From: Nostoc sp. HK-01
GTDB taxonomy: Bacteria; Cyanobacteriota; Cyanobacteriia; Cyanobacteriales; Nostocaceae
DNA length: 64,000 nucleotides
Direction: 5' to 3'
Assembly (NCBI GenBank): GCA_003990705.1
Contig: AP018318.1
Coordinates: 868,001 to 932,000, forward strand
Both the position numbers and the translations under genes were made by a program. Positions 10,136-19,955 of this stretch are shown in pieces. Every line of letters starts with the position of its first letter. Position 1 is the first letter of the stretch. The notes below the pieces were generated by a model. It made no database searches and was not told the DNA's origin. It saw nothing but the letters and a program-made list of their open reading frames with translations.

Positions 10136-12421
10136 TTAGAATGTTTTAGCTTGAAAGTTACGCAAACGTAGCGCATTAGTGACTACAGAAACTGAACTAA
10201 AAGCCATTGCTGCACCTGCAATAATCGGGTTCAGCAACCAACCAAATACAGGGAACAGAATTCCGGCGGCGATGGGAATACCAGCAACGTTGTAAATAAA
10301 GGCGAAGAATAGGTTTTGGCGAATGTTACGCATTGTGGCGCGGCTAAGTTGAATGGCTGTGACTATACCTTGCAAGTCACCAGAGATTAAGGTGATGTCA
10401 CTAGCTGCGATCGCCACATCTGTACCCGTACCGATGGCGATTCCGACATCAGCTTGCGCTAAAGCTGGTGCATCATTAATCCCATCACCAACCATTGCGA
10501 CAATTGAGTGCTGAGTTTTTCTTCTGCTCCCCTGCTTCTCTGCTTGCAGTGACTTAATCACCTCTGCTTTTTGATCAGGACGGACTTCTGCCAAAACCTG
10601 CTTGATACCAACTTCACGGGCAATACTTTCGGCGGTGCGTTGGTTGTCGCCTGTAAGCATAACAACTTCTAAACCAAGTTTTTGTAATGCTTTCACAGCC
10701 TGGGGTGAAGTGGGTTTAATTGCATCAGCAATCCCGATTAACCCTTGGATTTCGCCGTCAACTGCTAACCAAACTGCGGTTTTACCCAGGTATTCTAAGC
10801 GTTCTTTGTCTTGTTGCAAGACTTGGGTATGAATATCTAATTCTTCCATCCAGCGTTGTGTACCAATTTGCACCAGATGATGAGAAACAATACCTTGTAC
10901 GCCGCTACCTGCTACGGCTGCAAAATCTCTGACATCTGCTAAGGTTACTTCTTGAGATTGGGCATATCGCACAACGGCTTCTGCTAACGGATGTTCAGAA
11001 TTGCGTTCTAAGGATGCTGCTAGTTGTATTAGCTGAATTTCGTTACTGTTAGCTGTACCGTTAACTGTGACAAAATCTGTCACTGTGGGTTTACCTTGAG
11101 TAATTGTGCCGGTTTTGTCTAAGACAATGATTTGAATTTGGTGTGCCAATTCTAAACTTTCTGCACCTTTAATTAAAATGCCATTTTCTGCACCTTTACC
11201 TGTACCTACCATCACAGAAGTTGGTGTAGCTAAACCCAAAGCACAAGGACAAGCGATAATTAACACCCCGACTGTGGTAATTAAGGCTAGGGTGAGGTTG
11301 CCCGTGATGTTGTACCATACGACAAAGGTAAGAATAGCGATCGCAATTACCCCAGGTACAAACCAACCAGTAATTTGGTCTGCTAGTCTTTGAATAGGAG
11401 CTTTTGAGCCTTGAGCTTGCTGTACTAGTTGCACAATCTGTGCCAATACAGTATCCGCACCAACTCTTGTCGCCCGAAATCGGAAACTTCCAGTTTTGTT
11501 GATAGTTGCGCCAATAACTTCATCTCCTAGTTGCTTTTTCACTGGTACACTTTCACCAGTCACCATCGCTTCATCAACAGTGGATGTCCCCTCCACCACT
11601 TCGCCATCAACAGGAATCTTTTCTCCAGGACGAACCAGCACAACATCGCCAATTTGGACTTCCGCAATTGGTACATCTACTTCTGTTCCGTGACGAATCA
11701 ACCGAGCAGTTTTCGCCTGCAAACCAATTAGCTTACGGATAGCTTCTGAGGTTTGTCCTTTGGCACGGCTTTCAAATAATCGCCCTAACAAAATTAAGGT
11801 AATGACAATCGCCGCAGTTTCATAATACACATCTGGCATCAATCCCTGAGCAATGAAAAAGCCAGGAAATAAAGTAGCAAATAAAGAATAGAAATATGCA
11901 GCACTTGTACCCAAAGCTATTAAGGTATCCATTGTGGCAGCATGGCGCTTGAAAGCTTTCCAGGCATTGACATAAAAAGTTTTACCGCACCAAAACTGCA
12001 CAGGAGTAGTCAGAACTAATTGCAACCAAGGGTTATGCAGCCATGTAGGAATCAAGGGTAAGTGTAATCCTGTCATCATTGGCAGTGAACCAATTACTAG
12101 TAAACTGCCAATAATCCCCCCTACAGTTAACTTGCGTTGCAAATCACGAGATTCTTTCTGGCGATGTCTGATTTCTGCATCATCTTCGCCAGCCATTAGA
12201 TTTTGTGATTGCAGCGGGTAGGCTGAATAACCTGCGGCATCTACAGCATTTTGGATGGCTTGTAAATTTGTGGTTCTGGGGTCATAATCAACTGTTGCTT
12301 GTTCTGCCCCAAAGTTCACACTACATTCATTCACACCAGGGACAGAACGAATTGCATCTTCTACACTTCTGGCACAGGAAGCGCAACTCATACCGCGCAA
12401 TTTCAAGGTGGCATTTTCCAT
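10136..12421 (-). CDS. copA: Copper-translocating P1B-type ATPase
   Basis: 761 residues. The N-terminal heavy-metal-associated domain carries GMSCASC at residues 10-16. Then come the P1B features: CPC in a membrane helix (about 392), phosphorylation site DKTGT (about 434), HP dipeptide in SEHPLAEAV, and hinge GDGINDAP (about 644). CPC plus a single CxxC domain fits a Cu(I)/Ag(I) exporter of the CopA/PacS/CtaA group; which membrane it serves cannot be told. The upstream region carries a MerR-type promoter, and a small membrane protein follows in the same operon. Confidence 0.92.
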   Translation of the reverse strand: MENATLKLRGMSCASCARSVEDAIRSVPGVNECSVNFGAEQATVDYDPRTTNLQAIQNAVDAAGYSAYPLQSQNLMAGEDDAEIRHRQKESRDLQRKLTVGGIIGSLLVIGSLPMMTGLHLPLIPTWLHNPWLQLVLTTPVQFWCGKTFYVNAWKAFKRHAATMDTLIALGTSAAYFYSLFATLFPGFFIAQGLMPDVYYETAAIVITLILLGRLFESRAKGQTSEAIRKLIGLQAKTARLIRHGTEVDVPIAEVQIGDVVLVRPGEKIPVDGEVVEGTSTVDEAMVTGESVPVKKQLGDEVIGATINKTGSFRFRATRVGADTVLAQIVQLVQQAQGSKAPIQRLADQITGWFVPGVIAIAILTFVVWYNITGNLTLALITTVGVLIIACPCALGLATPTSVMVGTGKGAENGILIKGAESLELAHQIQIIVLDKTGTITQGKPTVTDFVTVNGTANSNEIQLIQLAASLERNSEHPLAEAVVRYAQSQEVTLADVRDFAAVAGSGVQGIVSHHLVQIGTQRWMEELDIHTQVLQQDKERLEYLGKTAVWLAVDGEIQGLIGIADAIKPTSPQAVKALQKLGLEVVMLTGDNQRTAESIAREVGIKQVLAEVRPDQKAEVIKSLQAEKQGSRRKTQHSIVAMVGDGINDAPALAQADVGIAIGTGTDVAIAASDITLISGDLQGIVTAIQLSRATMRNIRQNLFFAFIYNVAGIPIAAGILFPVFGWLLNPIIAGAAMAFSSVSVVTNALRLRNFQAKTF

Positions 12422-12460
12422 TTGAAAACTCCAATTATCAAGTCGTTTTCCAGACTGACT

Positions 12461-12494
12461 TTATCTTGACTTCTCCAGTGAACTGGAGTGTCAA
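12461..12494 (-). promoter_or_regulatory. MerR-family metal-responsive promoter of copA
   Basis: On the minus strand a -35 TTGACA (489-494) is followed, after about 19 bp, by an AAGATAA-like -10 (461-467). The spacer holds a perfect dyad CTCCAGT-TC-ACTGGAG (473-488). An over-long spacer containing such a dyad is the hallmark of MerR-family (CueR/ZntR type) activated promoters. The copA ATG lies about 40 bp downstream. No merR-type gene is nearby. Confidence 0.75.
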
Positions 12495-12651
12495 GGGGTA
12501 TAAGGAAAAATTGGAATTAGCAGAAAAGCCCCTTCTTTAATTTATAGCAGGAGGCAGGAGGCAGTAAGAAAAGTCTTACTATTCCTGGTATTCAAGCTTT
12601 CCAGTTGTCCTAACATATCTGATATGATGTCCTGCGAATTACCCTTAATAT

Positions 12652-12721
12652 GTCATTGCGAGCGGAACAAAGTGAAGCAATCACTTGGACTCTGCGATTG
12701 CTTCACTTCGTTCGCAATGAC
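12652..12721. repeat. Long palindromic intergenic repeat
   Basis: Arms starting GTCATTGCGAGCGGAACAAA and ending TTCGTTCGCAATGAC pair over about 30 bp with a few mismatches around a short loop. It lies between copA and the mutS 3' end. Palindromes with ATTGCGAGCG...GAAGCAATC arms are dispersed repeats in many bacterial genomes. It may also work as a terminator for mutS. At 12547-12563 there is also a short GCAGGAG heptad repeat. Confidence 0.75.
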
Positions 12722-12779
12722 GGGCATTTGAACGGACATGATATGACTACCGCTATATCATTCGGCAATTGACAACAAC

Positions 12780-15350
12780 TTACGTCAAATTTTTCAAACC
12801 GATCGCAATTTTACTGTGTTTCTCAATTTGCCCCATGACTTGTTTCGCCCGTTGAATCACCACGGCGGGTAAACCGGCTAATCTTCCCGCTTCAATACCG
12901 TAGGATTTATCAGCACCACCGGGTTGAACTTGGTGTAAAAAGATAATTTGGTCTGGTAATTCTTTGACGGTTACTTGATAATTAGCCACATTAGGTAACA
13001 TTGCCGCCAACTCATTTAGTTCGTGGTAGTGAGTGGCAAAAATTGTCCGCGAACGAATCTCAATTGCTAAATATTCTGCTACCGCCCAAGCAATGGATAG
13101 ACCATCAAAAGTTGCTGTCCCGCGCCCAATTTCGTCTAATAATACTAACGACCGAGATGTAGCATGGTTGAGAATATTGGCAGTTTCATTCATCTCCACC
13201 ATAAAGGTAGATTGACCAGTTGCCAAATCATCCACAGCGCCGACACGGGTAAAAATGCGATCGCATATTCCCAACTTTGCCGACTTCACGGGGACAAAAC
13301 TCCCAATTTGCGCCATTAACTGAATTAACCCTACCTGACGCAAGTAACAACTTTTACCACTAGCGTTTGGCCCCGTAAGAATGATTAAATCGGGGTTGTC
13401 CTTTGTTGATGAATCTTGTCCTAACTGAGTGGAATTAGGGACGAAGAAACCCGCAGGTAAGGACTGTTCTACCACTGGGTGACGACCATCTACAATTTCT
13501 AGTTCTCGCCCTGATATCATTTCGGGACGAAAATAACCTTGTTGTACCGCCAACTCAGCTAAACCACACAACACATCCGCCGCAGCAACAGCGCGAGAAA
13601 GTTGACGAATAGCCTCGGCTTGTTCGCCGACTTCTTCGCGCAACGCCACAAAAATTTCATACTCCAACTTATATAAATCATCCCGCGCACTGAGAATTCT
13701 CGCTTCTCGTTCCTTTAGTTCTGGGGTGATATATCGTTCCTCATTCTTCAGGGTTTGCTTGCGGATATAGTTAGCGGGTACTTGGTCAGCTTTGGTGCGG
13801 GAAATACTAATGTAGTAACCAAAGGTTTCGTTAAATCCTACCTTCAAAGTCGGGATTCCGGTTTTCGCCCTTTCATCAACTTCTAAATTGGCAATCCATT
13901 GGTGGTCTGCTTCGACAGTCGCCTTTCTTTCATCTAATAATACATTCACACCAGGACGAATTAACCCGCCTTCTTTTAAATGTATGGGTGGTGCTTCGAC
14001 AAGGTGGGCTTGAATTTTCTGTGCCAATTCTTCTAATACAGGCGGGACTTTTTGCAAAGCTTTCAAAAAGGGAGAACCCGCATCAGCGACTACACGGGCT
14101 AATTCTGGTAAACGGGAGAGAGAATCAGCTAAGGCGATTAAATCTCGTGCATTCGCAGTACCAGAACTCGCCCGTCCTGTAAGGCGTTCTAAATCGTAAA
14201 TTTGCCGTAATAAATAGCGCAAATCTTGGCGTAGAGGTGTATTTTCTTTTAATTCTTGAATTGTATCTTGCCGCGATCGGATGCCTTTAATATCGAGTAA
14301 CGGTTGTAATAACCAGCGTCGTAAAGCCCGACTTCCCATTGCGGTGCTAGTTCTATCTAACGCCCACAACAGCGAACCGTGAAAAGTTCCATCGCGGACG
14401 GTTTGGGTAATTTCTAAGTTACGGCGGGTTTGATGGTCAATAATTAGGTAGTCTGTGAGTGTGTAAGTGCGGAGTCTTTGCAGAGAAACAGTGTTTTCCT
14501 TTTGGGTATCTTCCACATATTCTAAAAGACCACCAGCCGCCCGCACTGCTAGAGGAAGATGGTCACAGCCCAAACCTTCGAGCGATCGCACCTTAAATTT
14601 CTGCAATAATTTACTTCTAGCTTCCCCTTGAGAAAAAGGTACTTGCGATCGCAAACTATAACAAAATGATGGTGGTAAACATTGGGGAAGATGGGGCGAA
14701 GTTTCCCCAGGACGCAGCAACACACCCAAATCAGGCGCATTTGTGGGAACCAACACCTCGGAAGGTTGCAAACGCATTAATTCTTGCGTCAAGTGTTCTA
14801 AATCGCTACCTTGAGTTGTGAGAAATTCCCCAGTGGAGATATCTGCATAAGCTAAACCCCAATGGGTAGCCGCAATGACAACCGCCGCCAAATAATTATT
14901 GCGGCTAGACTTTAACATTCCCTCTTCTAACAAAGTTCCAGGGGTGAGGATGCGCGTCACTTCCCGGCGCACCAAACCCACCGCTTCTGAAGCATCTTCT
15001 ACTTGGTCACAAATGACAACTGCATAACCTTTTTCCACCAACTGGGTAGTATAGCGTTCCCAAGCGTGGTGCGGTACACCAGTCATGGCGACTCGTCCTG
15101 CTTCACCGCCATGCTTGCTAGTGAGAACTAATTCTAATTCCCGCGAAACAGTCACCGCATCTTGGAAAAAAGTTTCAAAGAAATCCCCCACCCGATATAG
15201 CAACAGCGCATGAGGATACTGATCTTTAACTTCCACATAATGCTGATACATTTTACTCAGCTTACTGCGGTCTACCAATCGCGTATCCGCGTGAGGCGCA
15301 GGGGGTTGATGAGATTCCGTTGACTGGTTGTCAGAGTCAGAAGCGGTCAT
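12780..15350 (-). CDS. mutS: DNA mismatch repair protein MutS
   Basis: 856 residues from the ATG at 15350 ([10 protein letters not shown]); a GTG 24 bp upstream is less likely. The mismatch-reading F-x-E motif appears in VGDFFETFF. The C-terminal ABC-type ATPase has Walker [10 protein letters not shown] and Walker B/D-loop [12 protein letters not shown]. With MutL it starts methyl-independent mismatch repair. Its 5' end and leader exist in a second, decayed copy at 17281-17476, on the far side of the AAA/DUF4276 pair, so the original mutS promoter has probably been separated from the gene. Confidence 0.97.
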   Translation of the reverse strand: MTASDSDNQSTESHQPPAPHADTRLVDRSKLSKMYQHYVEVKDQYPHALLLYRVGDFFETFFQDAVTVSRELELVLTSKHGGEAGRVAMTGVPHHAWERYTTQLVEKGYAVVICDQVEDASEAVGLVRREVTRILTPGTLLEEGMLKSSRNNYLAAVVIAATHWGLAYADISTGEFLTTQGSDLEHLTQELMRLQPSEVLVPTNAPDLGVLLRPGETSPHLPQCLPPSFCYSLRSQVPFSQGEARSKLLQKFKVRSLEGLGCDHLPLAVRAAGGLLEYVEDTQKENTVSLQRLRTYTLTDYLIIDHQTRRNLEITQTVRDGTFHGSLLWALDRTSTAMGSRALRRWLLQPLLDIKGIRSRQDTIQELKENTPLRQDLRYLLRQIYDLERLTGRASSGTANARDLIALADSLSRLPELARVVADAGSPFLKALQKVPPVLEELAQKIQAHLVEAPPIHLKEGGLIRPGVNVLLDERKATVEADHQWIANLEVDERAKTGIPTLKVGFNETFGYYISISRTKADQVPANYIRKQTLKNEERYITPELKEREARILSARDDLYKLEYEIFVALREEVGEQAEAIRQLSRAVAAADVLCGLAELAVQQGYFRPEMISGRELEIVDGRHPVVEQSLPAGFFVPNSTQLGQDSSTKDNPDLIILTGPNASGKSCYLRQVGLIQLMAQIGSFVPVKSAKLGICDRIFTRVGAVDDLATGQSTFMVEMNETANILNHATSRSLVLLDEIGRGTATFDGLSIAWAVAEYLAIEIRSRTIFATHYHELNELAAMLPNVANYQVTVKELPDQIIFLHQVQPGGADKSYGIEAGRLAGLPAVVIQRAKQVMGQIEKHSKIAIGLKNLT

Positions 15351-15448
15351 AGATAGATGCAGGAAGTTATGCACACAAAAGCCACAATACTCGATGATAA
15401 CGTGATGTGGAGTTGAGTTGCGATCGCTCCAGAATTTTTTATGCTTCT
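15253..15448. repeat. 196-bp direct repeat, copy A (mutS 5' end)
   Basis: Covers the first codons of mutS, its leader with a HIP1 site, and the last two codons plus stop of the DUF4276 gene. It matches 17281-17476 base for base over long blocks (AGCTTACTGCGGTCTAC, GTCATAGATAGATGC, GTTGAGTTGCGATCGCTCC, TTTTTTATGCTTCT), roughly four-fifths identical overall and of equal length. The two copies enclose the AAA/DUF4276 pair. Confidence 0.85.
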
Positions 15449-16059
15449 ATTTTATCTTTTAAGGTGGTGAATAGGCGATCACAGTATGGTGAAGCTTGAC
15501 GAACGGCCGCTACATCCAGCAATTCCAAGAGTTTTGAGGCATGGTTAATTTTGTGATACTCTCCTTTAGTCGTTTTGCTAGTAGCAGTCTTTAAACTTGG
15601 TTCTAGACTATCTTTGGCAATAGTCTCTACATTCGGATTTTTGGAAATAGAATTTTCCTTAAAATCTTGACCATAGAACTTTTTGAGAGTTGCAATATCA
15701 GCAATAAACCAAGCCTCAACAGCTTGCACCATCAAATGACACTGGCTGTCATCAACTCCTGATGGTTTATCCCAATTATCCCTTAACTTTAAATGCTGCC
15801 AAGGTGACTCTACTTTTACAGGTGCCTCGGCATCAACCAATAATACATTAAAAGCTTCTGGATGGTCGTTTAAAGCATTTTTGAAATCCTCAAAAGCACT
15901 ATTACGCGAGCCACAAATAATAATATTCCACTTGACTTTTTTACTTCTTGCTAGTTCAACTAATGGTTTAAAAAATTGACTAAACCCCTGTCTAATTAAC
16001 GCTTTTGTATTTTTACCATCACCGCCACCTTCTATATAAATTCGCACCTCCTTTACCAT
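15439..16059 (-). CDS. DUF4276 family protein, TOPRIM-like partner of AAA ATPase
   Basis: 206 residues. The N-terminal strand-loop [14 protein letters not shown] and the later strand LLVDAEAPV resemble the E-G-x-x-D and D-x-D/E acidic sites of TOPRIM folds, as proposed for DUF4276 and related families. The gene overlaps the end of the AAA ATPase gene by 7 bp, so the two are translationally coupled. ATPase plus TOPRIM-like pairs occur in OLD- and PARIS-type phage defence; this family is different in sequence, so a defence role is inference only. Its last two codons and stop lie inside the 196-bp flanking repeat. Confidence 0.78.
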   Translation of the reverse strand: MVKEVRIYIEGGGDGKNTKALIRQGFSQFFKPLVELARSKKVKWNIIICGSRNSAFEDFKNALNDHPEAFNVLLVDAEAPVKVESPWQHLKLRDNWDKPSGVDDSQCHLMVQAVEAWFIADIATLKKFYGQDFKENSISKNPNVETIAKDSLEPSLKTATSKTTKGEYHKINHASKLLELLDVAAVRQASPYCDRLFTTLKDKIEA

Positions 16060-17258
16060 CTATTTCCCCCAATTTCACCCATACGCCACAGGTCTCCAAG
16101 AGTATATTTTTCTAGCCAATTCTTCAGCTTATCTTGTTCAATACGGCGAAGATGAGAGCCTTTTTCATCGCGTTCACAAACTAATATTGCTTCAGGATAT
16201 TGGCTTAAAGCAGAAACCAAAGCATCAGAATGTGTTGTTACAATCAATTGTGTTCTCTGAGATGCTTCAACTAGCATTTCAGCGATAGTTGGTAAAATAT
16301 CTGGATGTAACCCAATTTCTGGTTCTTCCAAACAAATAAGTGGTGGTGGAGTTGGGTCAAGCAGTAACGCCATTAAAAATAAATAACGGAGTGTCCCATC
16401 AGATAATCGACTTGCAGGAATTGGTTGAATCAAATCTTCTTCACGAATAAATATTTGTACTGTACCGCCATATATTCTTACGTCTATTTCCTCAGCAGAA
16501 CTATAAAAAATTTTCAGTTTTTCAATAATTTTTTTACCACCAATTTTATATTTTAAGTTATTTAATACTAAACCTAAATTACTACCATCTTCTAAAAGAG
16601 GATGTTCAGGCAAATCAACTTTTTGGACATCTCTTAATTTCCCATGACAACCCACAGGAAAATCACGATATAGAGCAATATTGGCAAATTGATTGCGAAG
16701 ATATGTTATTTCTGGATATCTACGTGCTTCTTGTACTTGAGATAATATTGATTGATCTACCAATAATTCTAATGCCCAAAATTCTTCATATCTTCTTTCT
16801 ATGCCTGAATTATCTTTTTCTCGAATAGTAAAAGCTGGTTCACCATAATTATCAAAACGATAATAAAAATTTGATTCATTTTCTCCAGGAGTTGAATATT
16901 CATCATCTACAACTTCATCTACTATTTCAACCCTTTGAGCAACCGCAGTAAAATTTAATTTATAACGCAGATTTTGTAATTTTATAGGATAATCAATAAC
17001 AGCTTGCAATTCTGCTGTTGAACTCTCCTCATCACCCTTCCAAAGGAACTCACTAACTCCTCCACCTTGACGAAATGAAGCAGGTAAGTCTGTAGGTGTT
17101 GCTCTTAAAATTCCAATAGCTTCAATTAAATTTGATTTACCTGATGTATTCGGCCCAATTAAGACATTCAGTGGTTGCAGTTCAATGTCGTCTCCCTCAC
17201 TTCCATAGGAGAGAAAGTTTTGTAATTTAATTTTATGAATGAATCTTTTGCCTTCCAT
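16053..17258 (-). CDS. AAA (RecF/SMC-like) ATPase paired with DUF4276
   Basis: 401 residues. Walker A IGPNTSGKSNLIEA near residue 35, signature-like LSDGTLRYLFL, Walker B LICLEEPEIGLHP and switch TTHSDALVSAL are all present and in order, which makes it a probably active ABC-type ATPase of the AAA_21 group. The middle, about residues 90-270, is variable. Partnered with the overlapping DUF4276 gene. It starts 23 bp from the decayed mutS copy, so the mutS promoter region upstream of 17476 probably now drives this pair. Confidence 0.85.
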   Translation of the reverse strand: MEGKRFIHKIKLQNFLSYGSEGDDIELQPLNVLIGPNTSGKSNLIEAIGILRATPTDLPASFRQGGGVSEFLWKGDEESSTAELQAVIDYPIKLQNLRYKLNFTAVAQRVEIVDEVVDDEYSTPGENESNFYYRFDNYGEPAFTIREKDNSGIERRYEEFWALELLVDQSILSQVQEARRYPEITYLRNQFANIALYRDFPVGCHGKLRDVQKVDLPEHPLLEDGSNLGLVLNNLKYKIGGKKIIEKLKIFYSSAEEIDVRIYGGTVQIFIREEDLIQPIPASRLSDGTLRYLFLMALLLDPTPPPLICLEEPEIGLHPDILPTIAEMLVEASQRTQLIVTTHSDALVSALSQYPEAILVCERDEKGSHLRRIEQDKLKNWLEKYTLGDLWRMGEIGGNRW

Positions 17259-17280
17259 GTGCTTCTAACTATTCCACTAC

Positions 17281-17476
17281 TTACTTTAAGCTTACTGCGG
17301 TCTACTACTCCCGTGTCTTTGTGGGGTGCAGGGTGTTGATAGATTCCTTGAGGGGGTAATAACAGTCAGAAGCCGTCATAGATAGATGCCAGGATTCACA
17401 CACGCAAAAGCCACAACACTTGATGATAGCGTGATGTGGTGTTGAGTTGCGATCGCTCCTGCTTTTTTATGCTTCT
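17281..17476 (-). pseudogene. 196-bp direct repeat, copy B: decayed mutS 5' end
   Basis: Second copy of the mutS start and leader. Read on the minus strand from the ATG at 17380 it keeps M-T-A-S-D, then frameshifts and meets tandem stop codons after about 25 residues. It lies directly upstream of the AAA gene. Because it continues into unique DNA upstream, it probably marks the original mutS promoter side. Confidence 0.8.
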
Positions 17477-17829
17477 TTGCAGTGTTGACAAAATTCCCAA
17501 TTTGCGGTATTTACTTAAATAGTAGAAAAACTGTATCTCAATCAGTAATTAATTACCGAAAAAGCAAAACTCCATCGCAGCTATTTTGCGCCAACTGCGA
17601 CAGAGAAGAAAGAAATTGAAACACCAAGGTAAAGCACAAGCGAAAATTTATGCTTCAACGCTAACATTGAAGCAAAATATTAGGAAATAACCTACTATTT
17701 TTGCCTATTCTCTCCCTTGGTGCTTCCTACTGTGCTAGACATGTTCAATATATAGTGTTTACTTTTTGGGAACAGTATTCTATCGATCAGTTTTCGGGTA
17801 TTGCCTAACAAAGCTAATATCATCGGTGA
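17477..17829. other. Intergenic region upstream of the mutS/AAA block and CbiG-like gene
   Basis: No gene seen. It should contain divergent promoters: leftward for the AAA/DUF4276 pair (formerly mutS) and rightward for the CbiG-like gene. No well-formed operator or riboswitch was recognised. Confidence 0.4.
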
Positions 17830-18291
17830 TTGCTGACTAACTTAACTACAACATCCAACACAAAAGATTCTCACTACCGACGAAATTTATGGGTGGGGAT
17901 TGGGTTTCAACGAAGTAGTTCGCCACAGTTGATTGCAATAGCTATTGAAGAAGTATTTCAAAAAAATCTCCTCGACGAAAGTGCGATCGCCGGAATTGCT
18001 ACCATCGATACAAAAGCCTCAGATATTGCTTTAGCAGAACTCTGTCAACTCCGCAATTGGCTGTTACAAACATTTTCCGCAGAAAAGTTGGCTACTGTTG
18101 CAGTTCCCAACCCATCTGCAATCATCACCAAAGCCACAGGAACACCTAGTGTTGCAGAAGCGGCGGCGATTTTGGCTGCTGCTAAAAATGCCCAACTGGG
18201 GGCTAAGTTATTGGTTCCTAAAAATATTTTCCGCTTATCAGCACTACCTGGGGTAGTCACTGTAGCGGTGGCTGAAGCAATGCAGCCATGA
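17830..18291 (+). CDS. Cobalamin biosynthesis CbiG C-terminal/CobE-like protein
   Basis: 153 residues. The core VGIGFQRS, IATIDTKASD, ATGTPSVAEAAAIL and LLVPK follows the CobE/CbiG C-terminal domain pattern, which acts in ring contraction (cobalt-precorrin-5A hydrolysis) on the anaerobic-type B12 route used by cyanobacteria. Only this domain is present, so the CbiG N-terminal part must be elsewhere or absent. No ATG exists in the N-terminal part and an in-frame TGA immediately precedes TTG 17830, so TTG is the most upstream possible start. Confidence 0.85.
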   Translation: MLTNLTTTSNTKDSHYRRNLWVGIGFQRSSSPQLIAIAIEEVFQKNLLDESAIAGIATIDTKASDIALAELCQLRNWLLQTFSAEKLATVAVPNPSAIITKATGTPSVAEAAAILAAAKNAQLGAKLLVPKNIFRLSALPGVVTVAVAEAMQP

Positions 18292-18307
18292 TTAATCATA
18301 TTTTCTT

Positions 18308-18661
18308 CTATTCAACGACTCTGAGAAAATAATTAATCACACTCGAAACAATTGATAGCACAATAGACCCAAGCAAAGCGGGTAAAAAGCCTTTAATCTC
18401 AAAACCAGTACCAGGAGTGATAGCACTGGCTAACCACAGAGATAAAGCATTAATGACAAATGTAAATAAACCAAAAGTCAACAAAGTAATGGGAAATGCC
18501 AAAAGCTGCAAAATTGGCCTGACAAAAGCATTAACTAATCCAATAATAAATACCGCAACCAAAGCTGCAACAAAATTATTGACAATAAAACCATCCACAA
18601 TTCTAGAGGTAATCAGTAAAGCCACCGCAGTAGCTAACCAAGTTAACAAAAAGTGTTTCAT
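18308..18661 (-). CDS. Phage holin family 4 (PF04020-like) membrane protein
   Basis: 117 residues with four hydrophobic helices and almost no loops, including GLVNAFVRPILQLLAFPI, the conserved N-A-x-x-R-P-x-x pattern of the four-helix mycobacterial-holin-like family. Despite the family name these are widespread chromosomal membrane proteins of unknown role. It converges on the CbiG-like gene with 16 bp between the stops. Confidence 0.85.
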   Translation of the reverse strand: MKHFLLTWLATAVALLITSRIVDGFIVNNFVAALVAVFIIGLVNAFVRPILQLLAFPITLLTFGLFTFVINALSLWLASAITPGTGFEIKGFLPALLGSIVLSIVSSVINYFLRVVE

Positions 18662-18749
18662 ATACAGCAGGTATGACTTCCATTAAATGAATTTAGTAGA
18701 GATGCCATACATCCATCTCTACTGAGAACTGGTATAACTACGTATTAGC

Positions 18750-19598
18750 CTATCGCTGCCCAGGCGATCGCCGCAAGAGAATATCCCAAGTAGCGCCACC
18801 AGCTACACCATCCTCTTCTAAACCATAGCGCCTTTGCAATGCCTTAACTGCTGTTTCGGTAGTGCGGCCAAAATCACCATCTATTCCGCCACTCAAAAAA
18901 CCAACCCTTTGTAATTGTTTTTGCAACGTCAGTACATCTTCACCACTCATCCCTAAACGCAAAATGGGATATCCTTCGGCTGTGTACTGAATACCAGGAA
19001 CCTTACGAAAGGTAATAGTTGATGATGGCCGTGCGGGGGTTTTGCGTTGAGTTGTAGGAGTTTTCCTGCTAACTGGTCTTGGTTCTGGTGCGAGGGTTGG
19101 GACTTGGGTGGCGCGAGTTTTGGGATTAGCAGGTCTGGGTTCTGGTTTAGCAACAGTGGTGCTAGACAAAGACGCAGCCGTGTTAGATGTAGATGCTGGT
19201 TCTTTGGGAAACAGTTTTTGCCAAGTAGCAGCATCAGCCACCCCATCAGGATTTAAGCCAACTGCTTGCTTAAAGCGAGACACAGCATTTGCTGTATTTT
19301 CGTTATAAACTCCATCCACTGTCCCTGAGTAAAAGCCCAAAAGCTTGAGTGCTGCTTGCAACTCCGAGACACGTTCCCCTTGAGAGCCAACTTTCAGGGT
19401 TGGACGACTAATTGCAGCACTTGGCGCGGCTTGAGCAATTTTCGGTGGTGCTGCAAATGAAACTACAGACGAGGAAGCAATCAGTAAAGATGTGGAAGAT
19501 AACAGCAGCAAGCAATACAACTGATTAGCGCTCAAGGAGCGAAACCCTGGTGGTGAGTCTAAGTACTTCAATATACATACTGTTAGGCTGCCTTTCAT
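18750..19598 (-). CDS. Secreted protein with two peptidoglycan-binding domains
   Basis: 282 residues. An N-terminal hydrophobic signal segment (about residues 28-50) is followed by a PG_binding_1 domain (about 70-130, LKLLGFYSGTVDGVYNENT), a Pro/Thr/Arg-rich linker, and a second PG_binding_1 domain (about 215-275, LQRVGFLSGGIDGDFGRTT). There is no catalytic domain, so it likely anchors to or senses the cell wall. A GGGAG about 7 nt before the ATG supports the start. Confidence 0.88.
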   Translation of the reverse strand: MKGSLTVCILKYLDSPPGFRSLSANQLYCLLLLSSTSLLIASSSVVSFAAPPKIAQAAPSAAISRPTLKVGSQGERVSELQAALKLLGFYSGTVDGVYNENTANAVSRFKQAVGLNPDGVADAATWQKLFPKEPASTSNTAASLSSTTVAKPEPRPANPKTRATQVPTLAPEPRPVSRKTPTTQRKTPARPSSTITFRKVPGIQYTAEGYPILRLGMSGEDVLTLQKQLQRVGFLSGGIDGDFGRTTETAVKALQRRYGLEEDGVAGGATWDILLRRSPGQR

Positions 19599-19955
19599 GG
19601 AATTTACTCCCAGAATCTTCTGTTGCTAATATTACAGCCGCTTGAGTCCAGAAAAAAGCTAGTCCAGCATATATTATGGAGTGTGATTGCGATCGCCCCA
19701 AGTCAACAGATAATTACAATGGACTAAAAGTAAGCAAATTCAGCCCTGCATTTCTTACTAATACTTGTCATCACCCAGATAAATCAATGGTTTTGAAAGC
19801 CAATGCTGTGCATCTATATTGCGAGGTAAAGGCTGTGGTTCCTAGCGTCACCTTCGCTATAAAAATAGCTCACTCACTTATTCAGTTTAATATGAATGAC
19901 TCTGCTGCACCACTTTTTGATACATTCAAAATCAGCATATAAAGTTTTTACAAAA
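19599..19955. other. Intergenic region before acyltransferase gene
   Basis: An 88-codon frame (19676-19942) lies here, but its composition and lack of homology-like features argue against coding. It is probably promoter DNA for the divergent genes. Confidence 0.4.

Noticed and set aside
12205-12540. 111-codon plus-strand frame over the copA start
   Set aside because: Antisense to a clear P-type ATPase and runs through its promoter.
15439-17258. Calling the AAA/DUF4276 pair PARIS or a retron
   Set aside because: The partner is not DUF4435 and no reverse transcriptase or retron RNA is present; only a general resemblance in architecture can be claimed.
19676-19942. 88-codon frame as a gene
   Set aside because: Mixed composition, no ribosome-binding site, overlaps the leader of the acyltransferase gene.
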